Source: an uncultured Chloroflexales bacterium
Lineage (GTDB): Bacteria; Chloroflexota; Chloroflexia; Chloroflexales; Chloroflexaceae
Direction of reading: 5' to 3'
DNA length: 64,000 nt
NCBI GenBank assembly: GCA_937902315.1
Contig: CALGUG010000028.1
Span: 119,083-183,082, forward strand
The notes beneath the pieces are model-generated. The model was not told the origin of the DNA and made no database searches. It saw only the letters and a program-made list of their open reading frames with translations. Shown one piece after another: positions 35,551 through 44,163 of this stretch; position 1 is the first letter of the stretch; each line of letters starts with the position of its first letter. A program made the position numbers and the translations under genes.

Positions 35551-36611
35551 TCACGGTCTATCCGCTCCCTGCGCATCTGCCAACCAATCCCATTTTTGAT
35601 CGCTTGTACGAGCCCTTAGCCGAGCAAGCGAACGATCTAAGGATCAGGCGTTTGCGTCCACGCTACGCCTTGCCAGCGTTGCTGTTTGGTCGGGGAAGCC
35701 GTATTTTGCATCTGCACTTTTTCGATGAGCTGACCCAGCGACCTTCGCAGCTGGCAACAGCGCTGCGCTCGCTGGGCTTCTTGATCGTTCTGCTCACATT
35801 GAAGCTGCGCGGCGTGCGCTTAGTCTGGACAGCGCACAACCTCGAACCGCACGAGCTCTTTTTTCCGTTTTGGGGCTTTGTAACATACCGATGCGTCGCA
35901 CGCTGGAGCGATGCGATCATCGCGCATAGCGAATCGGCTCGCCAAGCGTTGGAAGCGCGCTACGGGCCTCTGCCGCATTGCCGCGTGATTCCGCTGGGTA
36001 ATTATGTCGGTCAATATGGGCCGATCCGCAACCAAGCAGAGAGTCGCGCTTTGTTGGGGCTCGAATCGCAACGACCGATCTTGCTTTGTGCAGGCACCTT
36101 GCGCCCATACAAAAATGTCGAAGGGCTGATCGCGGCCTTTAAACAGCTTCCCAAACACAAACGTGGTCTGCTGCTGATCGCCGGATCAGCCAAGTCGCCC
36201 GAGTATTTAGCAAGCCTGCGCGAGCTTGCAGCGGGCCTAAGCGATATTCGCTTCGACTCGCGTTACCTCTCTGACGAAGAGCTGCCGACCTATCTAGCCG
36301 CCGCAGACTTGGTGCTCTTGCCCTACCATTCGATTCTGACCTCGGCCATGCTCTTGTGCGCGCTCTCGTATGCACGGCCCGTGCTCGCGCCCAATTTCGG
36401 GCCGGTCAGCGAAATCGTCCACGAAGGGCAGGAAGGCTTTCTCTTCGACCCGAAGCAAGCCGACGGGCTTCAAAAGGCGCTCGAACGAGCACTCGAACAT
36501 CCCGATTTAGGCGCGCTCCAAGCGGCTGCGCTGCGTGCAGCTCAGCCCTTCGACTGGAAACTGATCGCCGCCAAAACGGCCGATCTCTATCGACAAGTAG
36601 CGCAGCTATGA
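35547..36611 (+). CDS. Glycosyltransferase family 4
   Basis: A 354-residue GT-B glycosyltransferase. The C-terminal nucleotide-sugar domain shows LCAGTLRPYKNVEGLIAAFKQL, then ADLVLLPYHSILTSAMLLCALSYARPVLAP in place of the classic EGFGLxxxEAMA loop, where Glu is replaced by the SILTSAML segment. The N-terminal acceptor domain contains LVWTAHNLEPHE. It probably transfers a sugar to a lipid-linked glycan on the cytoplasmic face. Start and stop overlap neighbours by 4 bp on both sides (ATGA), indicating translational coupling with udk and the next transferase. Confidence 0.88.
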   Translation: MITVYPLPAHLPTNPIFDRLYEPLAEQANDLRIRRLRPRYALPALLFGRGSRILHLHFFDELTQRPSQLATALRSLGFLIVLLTLKLRGVRLVWTAHNLEPHELFFPFWGFVTYRCVARWSDAIIAHSESARQALEARYGPLPHCRVIPLGNYVGQYGPIRNQAESRALLGLESQRPILLCAGTLRPYKNVEGLIAAFKQLPKHKRGLLLIAGSAKSPEYLASLRELAAGLSDIRFDSRYLSDEELPTYLAAADLVLLPYHSILTSAMLLCALSYARPVLAPNFGPVSEIVHEGQEGFLFDPKQADGLQKALERALEHPDLGALQAAALRAAQPFDWKLIAAKTADLYRQVAQL

Positions 36612-37816
36612 GAATCGCAATCGCACAACGTTTAACGCTCGCCCATGGTATTCAGGGCGGAATGGAACAACAAGCGCACCAACTGGCGCTCGGCTTAAAA
36701 GCTCGCGGCCACACGATCAGTATCTTCACCACGCCTTTGCCGCAGAGCAAAAGCTCAGACAAAGGCGATGAAGAAGGCCTCGATGTGCACTATATCGCGC
36801 CCGGTTCATGGCGACGCTATAGCCGAAGCTGGTGGAGTGCCTGTTATCGCACGCTCAAAACCTTGCACGCCGAGCAGCCCTTCGACTTGATCTTAAGCCA
36901 AAGCGCCGGTGCGCTGGGCTATGTGCGCGCTGCCTCGCGAGAGCTGCATCTCCCGATCGTGATGCTGATTCACGGCACGCTGCAGGGCGCGCTACGCACC
37001 CAATGGCGCAACGCCAAAGATCTGCGCGGCGTCTATCGCCTAGGGCGGCTGCTCAGCCATCTGCCCTTAGACGCCATGTTGTGGCGACGCAGCACCGCCT
37101 ATGTCTCGCACTGGATCGCCGTAAGCGAGAGCGTGGCCCAAGAATGGGGAGACGAGCTCAAGATCGATCCAAAACGCATCAGCACCATTCCCAATGGAGT
37201 CGATACCGACCTCTTCCGACCCGATGGGATCGCCCGCCATAGCACCCGTCAATCGCTCGGTATTCCCCAAGACGCCCAAGTCTTGTGCTGCGTAGGCCGC
37301 CTCGAGCGCGAGAAAGGTATTCATCTAGCGATCGAAGCGGCTCAGCGCCTACGCAAACGCTATCCGAAGCTCTGGCTGCTGATCGCAGGTGAAGGGGTCG
37401 AACGAGCAGCGCTCAGCCAACAAGCCAATAACGATCCGCAAATCAAGCTGCTGGGCCACCTATCGCACCAAAAACTGCCATCGATCCTAGCCGCGAGCGA
37501 CATCTTCGTTATGCCGACCCTGCGCGACGAAGCCTTCCCCATGACCGTTGTAGAAGCGCTGGCCTCAGGACTACCCGTCGTCGCCAGCAGAATCGGCGGC
37601 TTATCGAGCGCGATCAGCCACGGCGAAACCGGCCTATTGGTGCCTATGGGCGATGTAGCAGCCCTGCAGTTAGCGCTAGCAGAGCTGCTAAGCGATCCAC
37701 AACGTTTGATCCAAATGGGCGAAGCTGCCCGCTATGCGGCCCGCCAGCGCTTCGATCGGCGCGCCATGATCTTAGCAACCGAACGGATTCTGCTCGCGGC
37801 GATCGCCCGACCCTGA
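36608..37816 (+). CDS. Glycosyltransferase family 4
   Basis: A 402-residue GT-B enzyme. The start is ATG 36608, overlapping the preceding stop; longer in-frame extensions upstream only read through the neighbouring gene. The N-terminal block HGIQGGMEQQAHQLALGL is the classic GT4 glycine-rich acceptor-domain motif, and the C-terminal domain has VGRLEREKGIHLAIEAA and DIFVMPTLRDEAFPMTVVEALASGLPVVAS with the conserved Glu pair. It adds a hexose to the growing surface glycan. The sugar donor cannot be predicted. Confidence 0.92.
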   Translation: MRIAIAQRLTLAHGIQGGMEQQAHQLALGLKARGHTISIFTTPLPQSKSSDKGDEEGLDVHYIAPGSWRRYSRSWWSACYRTLKTLHAEQPFDLILSQSAGALGYVRAASRELHLPIVMLIHGTLQGALRTQWRNAKDLRGVYRLGRLLSHLPLDAMLWRRSTAYVSHWIAVSESVAQEWGDELKIDPKRISTIPNGVDTDLFRPDGIARHSTRQSLGIPQDAQVLCCVGRLEREKGIHLAIEAAQRLRKRYPKLWLLIAGEGVERAALSQQANNDPQIKLLGHLSHQKLPSILAASDIFVMPTLRDEAFPMTVVEALASGLPVVASRIGGLSSAISHGETGLLVPMGDVAALQLALAELLSDPQRLIQMGEAARYAARQRFDRRAMILATERILLAAIARP

Positions 37817-37841
37817 TTGCAGACAAGGACGCGCTCAGCCT

Positions 37842-39206
37842 ATGTCCATCCTCTTTCGCAGGCTGCTTCGGCCAGGCCCGGCAAGTATCGTTGTAGGAGC
37901 GTTCGCCATCGTGGCCTTTATCGCGCTCTTGCCCGTTCCACGGGCCGACGGCGAGCTGATCGGCTCCGACGGGGTTGGTTATTATGTCTACTTACGCTCA
38001 TGGCTGATCGATGGCGACCTCGACCTGAGCAACGAATACGCCTACTTCGCCCATGCCTTTAAAACGCCCGAACCAACCCCGCTCGGCTTGGCGGGCAACA
38101 AACTCGCGGTCGGCACGGCCATCTTCTGGCTGCCCTTCTATCTGCTCGCCCACCTAATCGCCCTGCTTGGCGATTGGCTCGGCTTAGGACTGCGCAGCGA
38201 CGGCTACAGCTATCTCTACCAAAGCGCGATCTCGTTCGGCTCGATCTTCTATGGCGTCTTGGGCATGTATCTGGCGGCGCGTTCGGCCTGCCGCTACTAC
38301 AGCCAAGAGGCTTCAGGACTCGCGCTTGTTTTGCTCTGCATGACCAGCAACATCGTGTACTACATGATCTTCGAGCCTTCGATGTCGCATCTGGTTGCGC
38401 TGTTCTGTGTCTCGTTCCTGTTGAGGTACTGGCAAAGGGCCTTCTATCAGCAAGAGCGACCGCGTTGGAGATCCTTTGCGCTTCTGGGTGCAGCAGGTGG
38501 CGCTGTGCTGGTCGTACGCCTGCAAGACGCCATCTTTCTGCTGCTGCCTTACTGCTATCTGCTTTGGCGCTGGATAGAAGCGCTGCGAACGCGACGCTTC
38601 GAGTTGGCTCAGCACTGGCTGACCGGCGGGCTGCTTACCGTTCTCTTCACCCTTCTGCTCTTTTCACCTCAGCTCTACGTTTGGCAGACCCTCTACGGCA
38701 CATTTTTAAGCAGCCCCTACAAGCACGATCACGACCCGCCCTTCTATTGGCTGCAACCCCAGCTCTGGAATGTGCTCTTCTCGAGCTACCATGGCCTCTT
38801 CAGTTGGCACCCGATCTTTCTGCTCGCCTTGATCGGCCTGCTCATGGCAGGCAAGCAGTTAGGCTGGCAGCGCTGGGCCTTGCTGGGCACGCTGGCGCTC
38901 AACCTCTACCTTGTGGCAGCTTGGTGGGCTTGGTGGCAAGGCGATTCATTCGGCGGCCGTATGTTTATCAGCGCCCTCTGGATCTGGCAGATCGGCCTCG
39001 CTTGTTTCGTCGAACGGCTTTGGCAACAGCGTTCAGGCCAGATCGCAGTGTTAAGCGCAGGCTGTCTGCTCTTGATCTGGAATACGCTCTCGTTGATGCA
39101 ATATCGGCTCGGTTTTGTCTCGATGGGCGACCCACTGACCTGGCAAGAGATGACGATCGAGCGTCTGCGTCTACCGTGGCTTCTGCTCGAGCGTCTGCTG
39201 AACTGA
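37842..39206 (+). CDS. Polytopic membrane protein, GT-C glycosyltransferase-like
   Basis: A 454-residue integral membrane protein with about ten to twelve hydrophobic segments. The first external loop is acidic and aromatic (GSDGVGYYVYLRSWLIDGD), as in GT-C transferases of the PMT/ArnT/GT39 type that use polyprenyl-phosphate sugars outside the membrane and carry an acidic pair in this loop. It sits 25 bp after the GT4 gene and is followed by a gap holding TAGCC copy 11. Function is inferred from topology and neighbours only. Confidence 0.7.
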   Translation: MSILFRRLLRPGPASIVVGAFAIVAFIALLPVPRADGELIGSDGVGYYVYLRSWLIDGDLDLSNEYAYFAHAFKTPEPTPLGLAGNKLAVGTAIFWLPFYLLAHLIALLGDWLGLGLRSDGYSYLYQSAISFGSIFYGVLGMYLAARSACRYYSQEASGLALVLLCMTSNIVYYMIFEPSMSHLVALFCVSFLLRYWQRAFYQQERPRWRSFALLGAAGGAVLVVRLQDAIFLLLPYCYLLWRWIEALRTRRFELAQHWLTGGLLTVLFTLLLFSPQLYVWQTLYGTFLSSPYKHDHDPPFYWLQPQLWNVLFSSYHGLFSWHPIFLLALIGLLMAGKQLGWQRWALLGTLALNLYLVAAWWAWWQGDSFGGRMFISALWIWQIGLACFVERLWQQRSGQIAVLSAGCLLLIWNTLSLMQYRLGFVSMGDPLTWQEMTIERLRLPWLLLERLLN

Positions 39207-39330
39207 CACCTCATGACGAGTTCAAGGCTCAAGCGGCGAGGTCGCTCGCCCAAAGCAGGCTTCAAGCGCGTCCGCCTACGGCTACCAACGGCTCGCCCGC
39301 CGCAACGGGCTTCTATCTGTGCCGTGAGGC
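39207..39330. repeat. TAGCC repeat copy 11
   Basis: Reverse-orientation copy, core 39267-39284, placed between two genes of the polysaccharide cluster and splitting it into two transcription units. Confidence 0.75.
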
Positions 39331-39420
39331 CGTCCCAAAAGCCACATACAATCGCATTCCATAACAAACGCACAACGATAGCGCATGGCACAGCTTGAAG
39401 CTGGCCCACGCTTCGACAAT

Positions 39421-39428
39421 GCTATAAT
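39421..39428 (+). promoter_or_regulatory. Extended -10 promoter element for the flippase gene
   Basis: GCTATAAT preceded by T makes an extended -10 (TGCTATAAT), 48 bp before the start codon. No good -35 at 17 bp. The same box precedes the genes at 44164 and 50486. Confidence 0.5.
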
Positions 39429-39475
39429 TCAATACACCTATCCAAACGTGTGCAAACGTATCACCTAAGGAGCTT

Positions 39476-40984
39476 ATGCCAGAAGCCAGTGCCAATCCAT
39501 CTTTGCGCCAACACGCAAAAACCCTGCTGCGCGCCACAGCGGCTTATGGCATCAATAGCGTGGTTGGTCCGATCTTGACGCTGATCTTGACGCCGATCTA
39601 CGCTCGTATTCTCACCCCAGCCGACTATGGCATTTTAGAAGTCGTCTTGACCTTCAGCTCGTTTCTCGCCATTCTGGCCGCGCTTGGTCTGCGCACAGCC
39701 ACGCCTGTGCTCTTCCAACGCCAAAGCGACGATCTACACCAGCGACGCCTCATAGCCAGCGCACTCTGGCTCTGCCTAGCGGCCAGCCTACTTTTAACAT
39801 GGGCCAGCGCGATCGGAGCAGACCAGATCGCCGCAGTGTGGCTGCGCAACCCCACCTATGCTAACCTAGTCATTTTGGCGGTCGCCAATTTGCCCGCACC
39901 CGTGCTGAGCACTCTGCTCATCGATGCGCTGCGCCTGCGCCAAGAGATCTGGCGAGCTAGCCTTCTGAGCCTATTGCAAATCGTCTTCTTGGCGATCGCC
40001 AACATCACCTTTGTGATTGTATTGCGTTGGGGAGCGGTAGGAGTGCTAAGCGCCCAGCTCAGCGCCCAACTGACGCTCTTGTTTATCGGCTGCCTGATCG
40101 CGCCGCATCTGCTCTTTGTTCCGCCGAATCGCCAGGTCTTGCTGCCACTGCTGCGCGCTGGTTTGCCACTCATTCCTGCTGGCATCGCTAGCGTCGCGTT
40201 GGGTGTAGCTAATCGGCCGATCTTGCTGCAGTTCGGCATTAGCGCCGAACAGATCGGTATGTTCGGAATCGGCAATAAGCTCGCCTCGATGTTGGCCTTC
40301 TTGAGCGTGCCATTTCAAGCAGCTTGGCTGCCCTTCGCCCTATCGATTAGAAACAAGCCGGAAGCGCCGCGCACCTATGCGCGCGTCTTGAGCTACTACC
40401 TTGCCGTGATGATGACGGCCACCCTCGGGCTCAGCCTCTTCGCTCGCGAGGCGCTGATCGTAGTTGGCGGCTACCGCTACCTGCCCGCTCAAGACTACGT
40501 CTGGCTCTTGGCCTACACCGCTTTGATCCAAGGTAGCTACGTGATTCTGAGCACGGGCCTCTACCTGAGCGAGAAAACCGTCCACCTGGCTTGGACCTCG
40601 CTGGTGGGCGCGCTGGTGAGCGTGCTACTGATGCTGGCGCTCACGCCACATCTGGGCATTCTGGGGGCCGCCATCGCCACACCGATCGGCTATCTGTTCG
40701 GCCCGCTCGGCGCGTATCTGAGCGCCCAACGCCACTATCCGATCCCCTACGCACTGCGCGACCTGATCCTGATCGTCGTGATCGAATTGGCGCTGCTCTG
40801 GATCGGGCTGCCGCTGGCCGTCGAGACCAACCTGATCAGCCTCGGCCTACGCGCCCTGCTCTGGCTGAGCTACCCGGCGCTGCTCTTGATCTGCAAGGTC
40901 ATCACTTGGCAGGAAGTGCAGCTCGCTCTCAAGGTGCTGGCTCGTCTCAAGACACGTTTAAGGACGTTTGGCAGAGCAGATTGA
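39476..40984 (+). CDS. Oligosaccharide flippase (Wzx/MOP superfamily)
   Basis: A 502-residue protein with about fourteen membrane segments of the polysaccharide-export MOP family. The start (LLRATAAYGINSVVGPILTLILTPIYARILTPADYGILEVV) is the typical Wzx opening. It should translocate lipid-linked oligosaccharide units across the membrane for polymerisation or transfer. AAGGAG precedes the ATG. The 3' end overlaps the convergent FkbM gene by 38 bp on the opposite strand. Confidence 0.92.
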   Translation: MPEASANPSLRQHAKTLLRATAAYGINSVVGPILTLILTPIYARILTPADYGILEVVLTFSSFLAILAALGLRTATPVLFQRQSDDLHQRRLIASALWLCLAASLLLTWASAIGADQIAAVWLRNPTYANLVILAVANLPAPVLSTLLIDALRLRQEIWRASLLSLLQIVFLAIANITFVIVLRWGAVGVLSAQLSAQLTLLFIGCLIAPHLLFVPPNRQVLLPLLRAGLPLIPAGIASVALGVANRPILLQFGISAEQIGMFGIGNKLASMLAFLSVPFQAAWLPFALSIRNKPEAPRTYARVLSYYLAVMMTATLGLSLFAREALIVVGGYRYLPAQDYVWLLAYTALIQGSYVILSTGLYLSEKTVHLAWTSLVGALVSVLLMLALTPHLGILGAAIATPIGYLFGPLGAYLSAQRHYPIPYALRDLILIVVIELALLWIGLPLAVETNLISLGLRALLWLSYPALLLICKVITWQEVQLALKVLARLKTRLRTFGRAD

Positions 40985-41834
40985 GATAGGCGCGCAGCTC
41001 AAGCGTTTTGATCTGCGCTATCGCCCGTTCGAAGTCGTCGCGCGCTTCGAGCTGTTTGCCAAGCAGTTGCGAAACGGGCGCATCGATGATCTGAATCGAG
41101 GCGAACGAGTCAAGCAAGTCCTGAGCGAAGGCGAGGCTATCGTAACCAGCATCCTCGATATTGGCGGGGCAGAACTCGATAACCAAGTTCGCGACCCGAG
41201 CCTGCGCTAGCGCTTGGCGCATTCCGGCCAAGACCATCGGCTCGGCACCCTCAACATCGACCTTAACTAGATCGATCTTGGCCAGCTTGAGCGAGCTACA
41301 CAGCTGATCGAAGCTGATGGTCGGCACCCAGATGAAAGAGCCATCTTTGAAGTAGCTGCTGTCGACCAGACTGTGACACGAGGAGTGGGAGCTGAGGTAG
41401 AGCGGCAGCAGCTCTTGGCCGGCGGCCAAAGCGCTCGGCACGATCTGAACCTGGGGGAGGTGCGCGGTATTGCGACGCAGCGCGACCACATTCTCTGGCC
41501 CGGGCTCGCAAGCTATCACGCAGCCTCGCGGCCCTACACACTCGGCAGCAAGGCGAGTATAATAACCGAGGTTGGCTCCAACATCGATAAAAACTCCTCC
41601 CGAAGGCAACAATTGCCGAACAAGCGCGCTGGTTTGCGGCTCGAAACGCCCCGTCGCATACTCGATCCCTGTGGCGTGCGCCACGCCGGGAGGATAGTGT
41701 AGACCAGTGCGCCAGCGAGTGTAGTGAAACTGGGCCCGCAACAGCGCACGATAGAGCGGCCCGCCAATCGGCTTGAGCAGACGATGGAGCGTTGGATAAC
41801 GAGCGATCGCCCGAAAAACTCGTTGAAGCTGCAT
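40947..41834 (-). CDS. FkbM-family methyltransferase
   Basis: A 295-residue SAM-dependent methyltransferase. The SAM-binding motif I is VFIDVGANLGYYTRLAA, followed by CEPGPENVVALRRN and the FkbM signature IDLVKVDVEGAEPMVLAG. FkbM-type enzymes O-methylate sugars or polyketides; within this cluster methylation of surface glycan sugars is likely. It runs against the cluster, overlapping the flippase 3' end by 38 bp, and its start lies 26 bp from the start of the divergent GT2 gene. Confidence 0.9.
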   Translation of the reverse strand: MQLQRVFRAIARYPTLHRLLKPIGGPLYRALLRAQFHYTRWRTGLHYPPGVAHATGIEYATGRFEPQTSALVRQLLPSGGVFIDVGANLGYYTRLAAECVGPRGCVIACEPGPENVVALRRNTAHLPQVQIVPSALAAGQELLPLYLSSHSSCHSLVDSSYFKDGSFIWVPTISFDQLCSSLKLAKIDLVKVDVEGAEPMVLAGMRQALAQARVANLVIEFCPANIEDAGYDSLAFAQDLLDSFASIQIIDAPVSQLLGKQLEARDDFERAIAQIKTLELRAYLNLLCQTSLNVS

Positions 41835-41860
41835 CTCAGACCTGTATTAGAGAGGAAGAC

Positions 41861-42766
41861 ATGACCGAAGATCAGTATAGCACTGCTGAGCCAGCCGTCG
41901 CAGTCATTATTCCTTCGCTCGATGGCAAGGTCGAGCCACTCTTGGCTAGCATTCGTCGCCAAACGCTGCAAGCGCGCGAGCTGATTGTGGTCAAAGGTGT
42001 GCGGCCCAACGGGCGAGCGCGCAACCAAGGCGTAGCCCAAAGCAGCGCGCCTCTATTGGTCTTTATCGACGATGACGCTGTGTTAGGCGACCAACATGCT
42101 CTGGCGAACTTAGTCGCTCCGCTGCTGGCCGATCCGAGCATCGGGGTCAGCGGCGCAGCCAAGCTCTTGCCGCCCGACGCACCGGCCTTTCAGCGCTGGG
42201 TCGCGCGCGAAGTGCCTCGTATCGAGCATCCGGTGGTCCACGAGTTGTTAGAGAGCAATCCCGACCCGCCTAGCTACTACTGCGCGATCACCACGACCTG
42301 CGCTGCTATGCGCCGCGAAGTCTTTGAGCAGGTCGGCGGCTTCAGCGATAGCCTTGTGCGCGGGGTCGACACCGAGTTCTTTGTGCGCGTGCGCCGAACG
42401 CTCGGGCCTCACAAGCAGCCCTACCGCCTGGTGCAAGCCCCTGATACCTGGACCTATCACCCCGCTCCGGCCAATCTGGCGGCCCTGCTGCGCAAACACT
42501 TCCTGTACGGCATGGGTTTCGCCCAAGAGGTGCGGGCCGACCCGAGCCGCGCTCGTGGGCGCTATCTGCGCACGCCCTTGCACGCGGCGGCCTATCTGCT
42601 CTTTCGCAGCGCCATTCTGCTGCCCAATATCGTGCTACCCTACTCCTTCGCCGATCCATCGTGGCGGCCCGCCTTCAAGCCGCTCAAAGCTATCGTCAGC
42701 TATGTCAGCGCGCTCGGCTATGTGATCGGCTGGTATGTACGCTACGCGCCCAGCACAAAGGTTTAA
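41861..42766 (+). CDS. Glycosyltransferase family 2
   Basis: A 301-residue GT-A enzyme. VAVIIPSLDGKVEPLLASIRRQT opens the nucleotide-binding half, RNQGVAQSSAPLLVFIDDDAVL supplies the metal-binding DDD segment and VGGFSDSLVRGVDTEFFVRVRR carries the catalytic-base region. A C-terminal hydrophobic part (about 230-290) may associate with the membrane. The ATG at 41861 has AGAGGAAG upstream and is preferred over an in-frame start at 41792 that would overlap the divergent FkbM gene. Confidence 0.9.
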   Translation: MTEDQYSTAEPAVAVIIPSLDGKVEPLLASIRRQTLQARELIVVKGVRPNGRARNQGVAQSSAPLLVFIDDDAVLGDQHALANLVAPLLADPSIGVSGAAKLLPPDAPAFQRWVAREVPRIEHPVVHELLESNPDPPSYYCAITTTCAAMRREVFEQVGGFSDSLVRGVDTEFFVRVRRTLGPHKQPYRLVQAPDTWTYHPAPANLAALLRKHFLYGMGFAQEVRADPSRARGRYLRTPLHAAAYLLFRSAILLPNIVLPYSFADPSWRPAFKPLKAIVSYVSALGYVIGWYVRYAPSTKV

Positions 42767-42769
42767 GCT

Positions 42770-43906
42770 ATGCGAATCGGGATCGATATTCGTTACGCTT
42801 GCGACCACTTTCCCGGCATCGGGCGTTATGTCTACTCGCTGGTCGATGCACTAACAAATCTGCCCTGCGAGCACGAATTCGTGCTCTTCAGCAATCCGGC
42901 CCTGCCCAATCGACGCTTCAACCTCAGGGCGCTCGCGGCGCGCCCGCGCGTCAAGCTGGTCGAAACCGCCGCCCGTCCCTTTCGACCTAACGAACAGTAT
43001 TTGCTACCCCAACTGGCGCGCCGCGAGCGCCTCGATCTGCTCCACACGCCCTATCTGATCAGAGCCTACTTCGGCATGCCCTGCCCGACCATTCTAACGC
43101 TTTACGATGCGATCGTCTGGCACTATCCCAAGCTTGTGCCGCTCAGCACCCGCATGATCTTTCCGCTGGCGCTGCGCCTCGCGGTCTGGCGCTCGCAAGC
43201 CATAATCACGATCTCGCAAAACGCGCGCGACGATCTGGCCCGCGCCTATCGCATCGATCCAGAGCGCATTCATGTCACGCCGCTGGCCGCCGACGGGCGC
43301 TTTCAACCCCAATCAGCCGCGAGCCAAACCGAACTACGCGCCCGCTATCAGCTTCCCGAGCAGTTTGTGCTCTACGTCGGCTCCAACAAGCCGCATAAAA
43401 ATCTCGAAGGCTTGATACGCGCTTGGGATCTGGTCTGCCACCAGTTAAGCGATCCGCCGCTGTTGCTGATCGCCGGACACTATGACGAACGCTATCCAGC
43501 CGCTCGTCAACTGGTGCAAGCTTTCAAGCTCGATCAAGGTGTACGCTTTCTGCCCGATATCGCTGAATCTGATCTTCCCGCACTCTATAGCGCTGCCACG
43601 CTCTTCGTCTATCCTTCGCTCTACGAAGGTTTCGGTCTCACCCCGCTCGAAGCGCTGGCCTGCGGCTCGGCCGTGATCTGCTCGAACCGCTCGAGCCTGC
43701 CCGAAGTGGTCGGCGAGGCCGCCCGGCTGGTCGATCCGCTCGATCCGCAAGCACTCGCCACAGCCATACTCGATCTGCTCAACGATCCCCACCAGCGCGA
43801 AGAGCTGCGCCAGCGTGGCCTTGAACAGGCAACGTGTTTCTCGTGGCAGCAGACCGCCAAACTCAGCCTTGCCCTCTATGAACAGACCGCTCACTATTCC
43901 TCATAA
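42770..43906 (+). CDS. Glycosyltransferase family 4
   Basis: A 378-residue GT-B enzyme. N-terminal GIDIRYACDHFPGIGRYVYSLV, linker TISQNARDDLARAYRIDPERIHVTPLA, donor domain LYVGSNKPHKNLEGLIRAWDLV and the loop LFVYPSLYEGFGLTPLEALACGSAVICS with the conserved EGFGL and Glu. The pattern is that of mannosyltransferase-like WbaZ/MtfB relatives, but the sugar is not assigned. It starts 3 bp after the GT2 stop and closes the polysaccharide cluster. Confidence 0.93.
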   Translation: MRIGIDIRYACDHFPGIGRYVYSLVDALTNLPCEHEFVLFSNPALPNRRFNLRALAARPRVKLVETAARPFRPNEQYLLPQLARRERLDLLHTPYLIRAYFGMPCPTILTLYDAIVWHYPKLVPLSTRMIFPLALRLAVWRSQAIITISQNARDDLARAYRIDPERIHVTPLAADGRFQPQSAASQTELRARYQLPEQFVLYVGSNKPHKNLEGLIRAWDLVCHQLSDPPLLLIAGHYDERYPAARQLVQAFKLDQGVRFLPDIAESDLPALYSAATLFVYPSLYEGFGLTPLEALACGSAVICSNRSSLPEVVGEAARLVDPLDPQALATAILDLLNDPHQREELRQRGLEQATCFSWQQTAKLSLALYEQTAHYSS

Positions 43907-44101
43907 GCGATCCGATAAGATTCAATCTTCATTCGTTTGTTAAAGAGAGCCAATCTAGGGCCTAAACATCGCTAGCGATTTTGCTGGTATACTGGTGGCA
44001 ACCTGATTGTGCATTTGAGAGCAAATAATGATCCAATTCGCTCTTTGAAGGTCATAATGGACCTGATACACACGAATATGATGGATAGCCTAACCAGAGG
44101 T

Positions 44102-44130
44102 TTGCCTCAGCAAGCCTGTACTGCTATAAT
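44102..44130 (+). promoter_or_regulatory. Sigma-70-type promoter of the PP2C-like gene
   Basis: TTGCCT at 44102-44107, a 17-bp spacer and TATAAT at 44125-44130 with an extended TGC. It lies 33 bp before the start codon, the best full promoter match in the window. Confidence 0.7.
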
Positions 44131-44163
44131 TTTGGAAACCACGTATCTACTGTAGAGGTTCGC

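Noticed and set aside
38174..39364. 396-codon frame overlapping the GT-C-like membrane protein
   Set aside because: Arg/Ala-rich shifted-frame translation of the real membrane protein gene.
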